DNA from: an uncultured Clostridia bacterium
GTDB lineage: Bacteria; Bacillota_A; Clostridia; Oscillospirales; Oscillospiraceae
DNA: 17,079 nt
Reading direction: 5' to 3'
NCBI GenBank assembly: GCA_947167435.1
Contig: CAMVIC010000008.1
Coordinates: forward strand, 1 to 17,079
The notes under the pieces were generated by a model that saw nothing but the letters and a program-made list of their open reading frames with translations, was not told the origin of the DNA and made no database searches. Of this stretch, positions 14,387 through 17,079 are shown piece after piece. The position numbers were made by a program, and so were the translations under genes. The stretch's first letter is position 1. The number at the start of each line of letters is the position of its first letter.

Positions 14387-14426
14387 AACTGCCTGCCGGT
14401 GCTTTGCTCCGGCGGGCAGTTTTTTG
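14387..14426 (+). terminator. Rho-independent terminator of the peptide locus
   Basis: AACTGCCTGCCGG (14387-14399) pairs with CCGGCGGGCAGTT (14409-14421) through 13 positions with one G-T wobble, a 9-base loop, and a T-run reaching 14426. It lies 15 bases after the precursor stop codon. Confidence 0.9.
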
Positions 14427-14447
14427 TTATGGAAAGCCCTAATAAAG

Positions 14448-14494
14448 AGGCTGTGGAGAAAGAGAGAGTCGAATACTCTCTTTCTCCACAGCCT
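14448..14494. terminator. Long-stem terminator between convergent transcripts
   Basis: A perfect 19-bp stem: AGGCTGTGGAGAAAGAGAG (14448-14466) and its complement (14476-14494), loop of 9 bases. On the minus strand it follows hypA by 4 bases and runs into CTTTATTAG; on the plus strand it is followed by TTTGTTT. It most likely ends the hypA operon and backs up the preceding terminator against plus-strand read-through. Confidence 0.85.
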
Positions 14495-14498
14495 TTGT

Positions 14499-14843
14499 TT
14501 ACATGGCCTCGATCTCTTTGATATTATACTCGTTTCCTGTGACCAGAAATGTATTGTCGCTCTGGCAATACGGGCAGATTTTTTTGTATTGCATGGTGGG
14601 GTAGGTCTTTCCGCAGTTCTGGCAGTAGGTTACCGCTTTCAGCTCCTCGACCTTCAGTTCCGTTTCCTTAAAATGATCTGTTTTTGCCCGGGCATACAGC
14701 CAGAAATCCTGGAGGAAAGCGGGAATAATCCCGCTTACCTCACCGACTTCCAGTGTGATGGAAGCAACCTCTTTCAGGTCGTTTTCCACCATGAGCTTTT
14801 CCACCGTATCGATCACATAATAGATAGTACCCAGTTCGTGCAT
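14499..14843 (-). CDS. hypA: Hydrogenase/urease nickel chaperone HypA
   Basis: 114 residues on the minus strand. The start at 14843 (CAT at 14841-14843) is set by the invariant HypA N-terminus MHELGTIYYVIDTVE, whose His2 and Glu3 take part in nickel binding; a longer in-frame reading would run through the upstream gene. The zinc site is CQNCG and CPYC, 17 residues apart, as in the family. VEVGEVSGI-like segment LEVGEVSGIIPAFLQDFW and length (about 113-115) also match HypA. It delivers nickel during maturation of [NiFe] hydrogenase. The start lies one base after the stop of the upstream oxidoreductase gene, so the two are translationally coupled and probably co-functional. No hydrogenase subunit or hypB is in the window. 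In some clostridia HypA-like proteins sit with Fe-S oxidoreductases instead of a visible [NiFe] enzyme, so its client is uncertain. Confidence 0.93.
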   Translation of the reverse strand: MHELGTIYYVIDTVEKLMVENDLKEVASITLEVGEVSGIIPAFLQDFWLYARAKTDHFKETELKVEELKAVTYCQNCGKTYPTMQYKKICPYCQSDNTFLVTGNEYNIKEIEAM

Positions 14844-14844
14844 C

Positions 14845-17079
14845 TTACTTCTTGCGAACAATGCGAATGGTCTGGCGGGCGGCATGCTTGAGCATGGGAC
14901 CGATCTTGTCCTCGCAGCGGACCATATTGGAAGCTTCGGGCACGTCGCGTTCCAGATGGATGGCGTCAAACATGCAGCGGGTGGTGCAAAGGCCGCAGCC
15001 GATGCAGCGGTTCCGGTCCACAACGCTTACGCCGCAGCCAAGGCAACGGCTGGCCTCGGCCTTGACCTCTTCCTCAGTGAAGGTGAGACGATCGTGTTCA
15101 AAGGTCCGGGCCTTCTCGGGATCGTGACGGATCTGCTGGCGGGCAGGCCGGTCAAAGCTGTCGAGCCCGAATACCAGTTCATCTTTGTTGAGCTCGTAGA
15201 ATTCGCGCAGATTGCGGCCTCTGGTAAGGCTCTGGCCTTCCTGGACAAAGCGATGAAGGGATTCTGCACCCTCACGGCCGGCTGCAATTGCGTCGATGGC
15301 AAACTTGGGACCGGTGTATACGTCACCGCCAACAAAGATATCAGACTGCTCCGTCTGGTAGGTCACGGCATCTGCAAGTGCATTGCCCTTGTCGCCGGTT
15401 TTCAGCGCGCCAACATCAAGTCCGCCCCAGTCAATGGCCTGACCGACTGCGGCAAGGACGGAGTCCACTTCGATGGTCTCCAATTTGCCGGTGCCGACGG
15501 GTTTGCGGCGGCCCTTTGCGTCAGGCTCGCCAAGCTCCATGAGCTCCGCCTTCAGACCGGCAACCTTGCCGTCTTCTCCGATGATTTCAGCGGGCGCGTT
15601 GAGGAAGCAGAACTTCACACCTTCCGCCTTTGCCTCTGCAATCTCTTCCTTGTCGGCAGGCATCTCAGCCTCGCTGCGGCGATAGATCACATAGGTCTCG
15701 GCGCCGAGACGCACCGCCGTACGGCACACGTCCATGGCTACGTTGCCGCCGCCGATGACCGCGCACTTCTTGCCAAGCTCGGGTTTTTCACCAAGATTGA
15801 CCTGACGGAGGAAATCCACACCGCCGAGCACGCCCTGCAGCTCCTCGCCCGGAATGTCGAGCTTTGCACTCTTCTGCGCACCAATCGCAACATAGAAGCC
15901 CTTGAAGCCCTGCTGACGCAGGTCCTCGATGCTGACGTCCTTGCCGACCTCAGTATTCATCTGGAAATGAACGCCCATCTTCTCCAGAACCTCAATCTCG
16001 CCCTTAAGGGCTTTGCGGTCGAGGCGAGAGCTGGGGATACACATAATGAGCATGACGCCGGGCTCGGCGTGGCGGTCAAACACAGTGACGTTGGTATAGC
16101 CCATGTGCGCCAGGTAGTAGGCGCAGCTTAAGCCGGCAGGACCGGCGCCGATGATGGCAACCTTCTCCTCGTAGGGCTTGTCGATGGGACGGCGATAGAG
16201 GGGAGTGGGGACATAGCGCTCCTCAGATTTCAGATCCTGCTCCGCAATGAACTTCTTGATCTCGTCGATGGCGAGAGCCTTGTCCAGGGAACCGCGTGTG
16301 CAGGCATCCTCGCAGCGGCGATTGCAGACGTATCCGCAGACAGAGGGGAAGGGGTTATCCTGCTTGATGAGCTTGAGAGCATCCAGATAGCGGCCTTCCT
16401 TGGCCAGCTTGATATAGCCCTGGATGGCGATGTGGGCGGGACATGCGGTCTTGCAGGGTGCCGTGCCGGACTCGTGGCAGTTTTTCCGGTTATCAAAAAC
16501 ATAGTTGGGGTTCCACTTGTCCTCGCCCCACTTGAGGCCGGAGGGCAGCTCCTGCTTGGGATATTCCACTTCGCCGTTTTTGGTGCAGAGCTTCTGGCCC
16601 AGCTTTACCGCACCGGCAGGACATACTTCAACGCACTTGCCGCAGGCCACACAGTTTTCTTTGTTAACATGGGCGCGGTATGCAGACGCTGACAGGTTTG
16701 GCGTATTGAAATACTGACTGGTGCGCAGCGCAAAGCAGACGCCCAGGTCGCAGTTGCAGAGACCGAAAATCTTGTCCTGCCCGTCAATGTTCGTAACCTG
16801 ATGGACATAGCCGTTCTCTTCCGCACGCTGGCAGATCTGAAGAGCCTCTTCTTTCGTGATCGGGCGTCCTTTTCCGGTTTCTACCAGGTAATCCGCAAAA
16901 TCACCCAAGCCAATGCAGCAGTCGTCCTGAATCTCACCGGAGCCCTCACCGAAAAGACGGCGGGCATTTCTGCAGGAACAGTAGCCGACAGAGAGCTTTC
17001 CGTCGTATTTGTCCAGCCAGTGGGAGATATGCTCAATAGAGACGGATTGGCTGTGGGTGGGAATTGCGTTTTCCACCGG
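14845..17079 (-). CDS. GltD-like Fe-S/FAD NAD(P)H oxidoreductase, multidomain, 5' partial
   Basis: The minus-strand frame is open to the window edge; the GTG at 17076 is probably internal since homologs I recall are longer. Visible order: a Cys-rich region with YCSCRNARR, DDCCIGLGD and GLCNCDLGVC; a ferredoxin motif NCVACGKCVEVCP; a GltD-type Fe-S domain (APCKTACPAHIAIQGYI, VCGYVCNRRCEDAC); an FAD site KVAIIGAGPAGLSCAYYL; an NAD(P)H site CAVIGGGNVAMDVCRTAVRLG; the closing GGDVYTGPKFAIDAIAAGREGA; and C-terminal CLGCGV and NRCIGCGLCTTRC clusters. It would shuttle electrons between NAD(P)H, FAD and ferredoxin. In the flavin domain the usual PGGMLRYGIPEYRLP-type loop reads EPGVMLIMCIPSSRLD, an unusual variant. 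Codon use is strongly biased, suggesting high expression. hypA follows after one base. Not glutamate synthase itself: no amidotransferase subunit is seen. Confidence 0.88.
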   Translation of the reverse strand, partial: PVENAIPTHSQSVSIEHISHWLDKYDGKLSVGYCSCRNARRLFGEGSGEIQDDCCIGLGDFADYLVETGKGRPITKEEALQICQRAEENGYVHQVTNIDGQDKIFGLCNCDLGVCFALRTSQYFNTPNLSASAYRAHVNKENCVACGKCVEVCPAGAVKLGQKLCTKNGEVEYPKQELPSGLKWGEDKWNPNYVFDNRKNCHESGTAPCKTACPAHIAIQGYIKLAKEGRYLDALKLIKQDNPFPSVCGYVCNRRCEDACTRGSLDKALAIDEIKKFIAEQDLKSEERYVPTPLYRRPIDKPYEEKVAIIGAGPAGLSCAYYLAHMGYTNVTVFDRHAEPGVMLIMCIPSSRLDRKALKGEIEVLEKMGVHFQMNTEVGKDVSIEDLRQQGFKGFYVAIGAQKSAKLDIPGEELQGVLGGVDFLRQVNLGEKPELGKKCAVIGGGNVAMDVCRTAVRLGAETYVIYRRSEAEMPADKEEIAEAKAEGVKFCFLNAPAEIIGEDGKVAGLKAELMELGEPDAKGRRKPVGTGKLETIEVDSVLAAVGQAIDWGGLDVGALKTGDKGNALADAVTYQTEQSDIFVGGDVYTGPKFAIDAIAAGREGAESLHRFVQEGQSLTRGRNLREFYELNKDELVFGLDSFDRPARQQIRHDPEKARTFEHDRLTFTEEEVKAEASRCLGCGVSVVDRNRCIGCGLCTTRCMFDAIHLERDVPEASNMVRCEDKIGPMLKHAARQTIRIVRKK

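Noticed and set aside
14884..16131. 415-residue open frame on the plus strand opposite the GltD-like gene
   Set aside because: It is antisense to a gene with clear Fe-S, FAD and NAD(P)H motifs, begins inside it without a ribosome site, and has only low-complexity Ala/Leu/Gly text. Biased codons of the real gene create it.
1..17079. CRISPR array, tRNA, rRNA, insertion sequence or riboswitch
   Set aside because: No regularly spaced repeats, cloverleaf, terminal inverted repeats with a transposase, or recognisable aptamer were seen in any of the short gaps.

Overview
The window reads like the chromosome of an anaerobic, GC-moderate Firmicute, most likely a gut Clostridia of the Oscillospiraceae type (inference). 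Reasons: strong AGGAGG-type ribosome sites, sigma-A-like promoters, several multi-cluster iron-sulfur flavoproteins, a molybdenum hydroxylase, a minimal SufBC-type Fe-S assembly pair, a HypA nickel chaperone and a PqqD/radical-SAM peptide locus. No rRNA, tRNA, transposase, phage gene or CRISPR array is visible. No gene-free stretch exceeds 300 bases.

Region 1 (3-7353, +): the 3' part of a molybdopterin aldehyde oxidoreductase is followed by a terminator overlapping a promoter. Then come six tightly packed genes: a GltD-like/dicluster/CCG-domain redox protein, a 73-residue CxxC protein, a SAM methyltransferase (TrsM-like), a C-GCAxxG-C-C protein, a radical SAM enzyme (TrsS-like) and a short PaaK-like AMP-forming ligase. 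Four of the junctions are ATGA or longer overlaps. From memory, this order matches the DVU_1559 to DVU_1553 neighbourhood of Desulfovibrio vulgaris, a cassette associated with selenium/molybdenum enzymes whose chemistry is, to my knowledge, not established. It is the best candidate here for an under-described system.

Region 2 (7403-8080, +): a free-standing DUF3990 gene (ADP-ribosyltransferase-like family) with its own near-consensus promoter and a strong terminator.

Region 3 (8134-9917, +): a promoter, SmsC/SufC ATPase, a 309-residue SmsB/SufB-like scaffold and a terminator. This two-gene unit has no cysteine desulfurase or SufU beside it.

Region 4 (9923-12403, +): a cytoplasmic GH2 beta-mannosidase with both catalytic glutamates, preceded by a short palindrome.

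Region 5 (12506-14426, +): a probable RiPP locus. It contains an S24/S26-type peptidase, an unrecognised 42-residue protein, a PqqD-like recognition protein, a 289-residue radical SAM enzyme that stops just after the first SPASM-like cysteine, and a 65-residue GG-leader peptide whose tail holds four Cys and four His. It ends at a terminator.

Region 6 (14448-17079, -): a convergent shared terminator, hypA, and a large GltD-like Fe-S/FAD oxidoreductase cut by the window edge.

The common thread is anaerobic redox and Fe-S/radical SAM chemistry: a molybdenum hydroxylase with a probable accessory cassette, Fe-S assembly, a nickel chaperone beside a large electron-transfer flavoprotein, and two different radical SAM systems.
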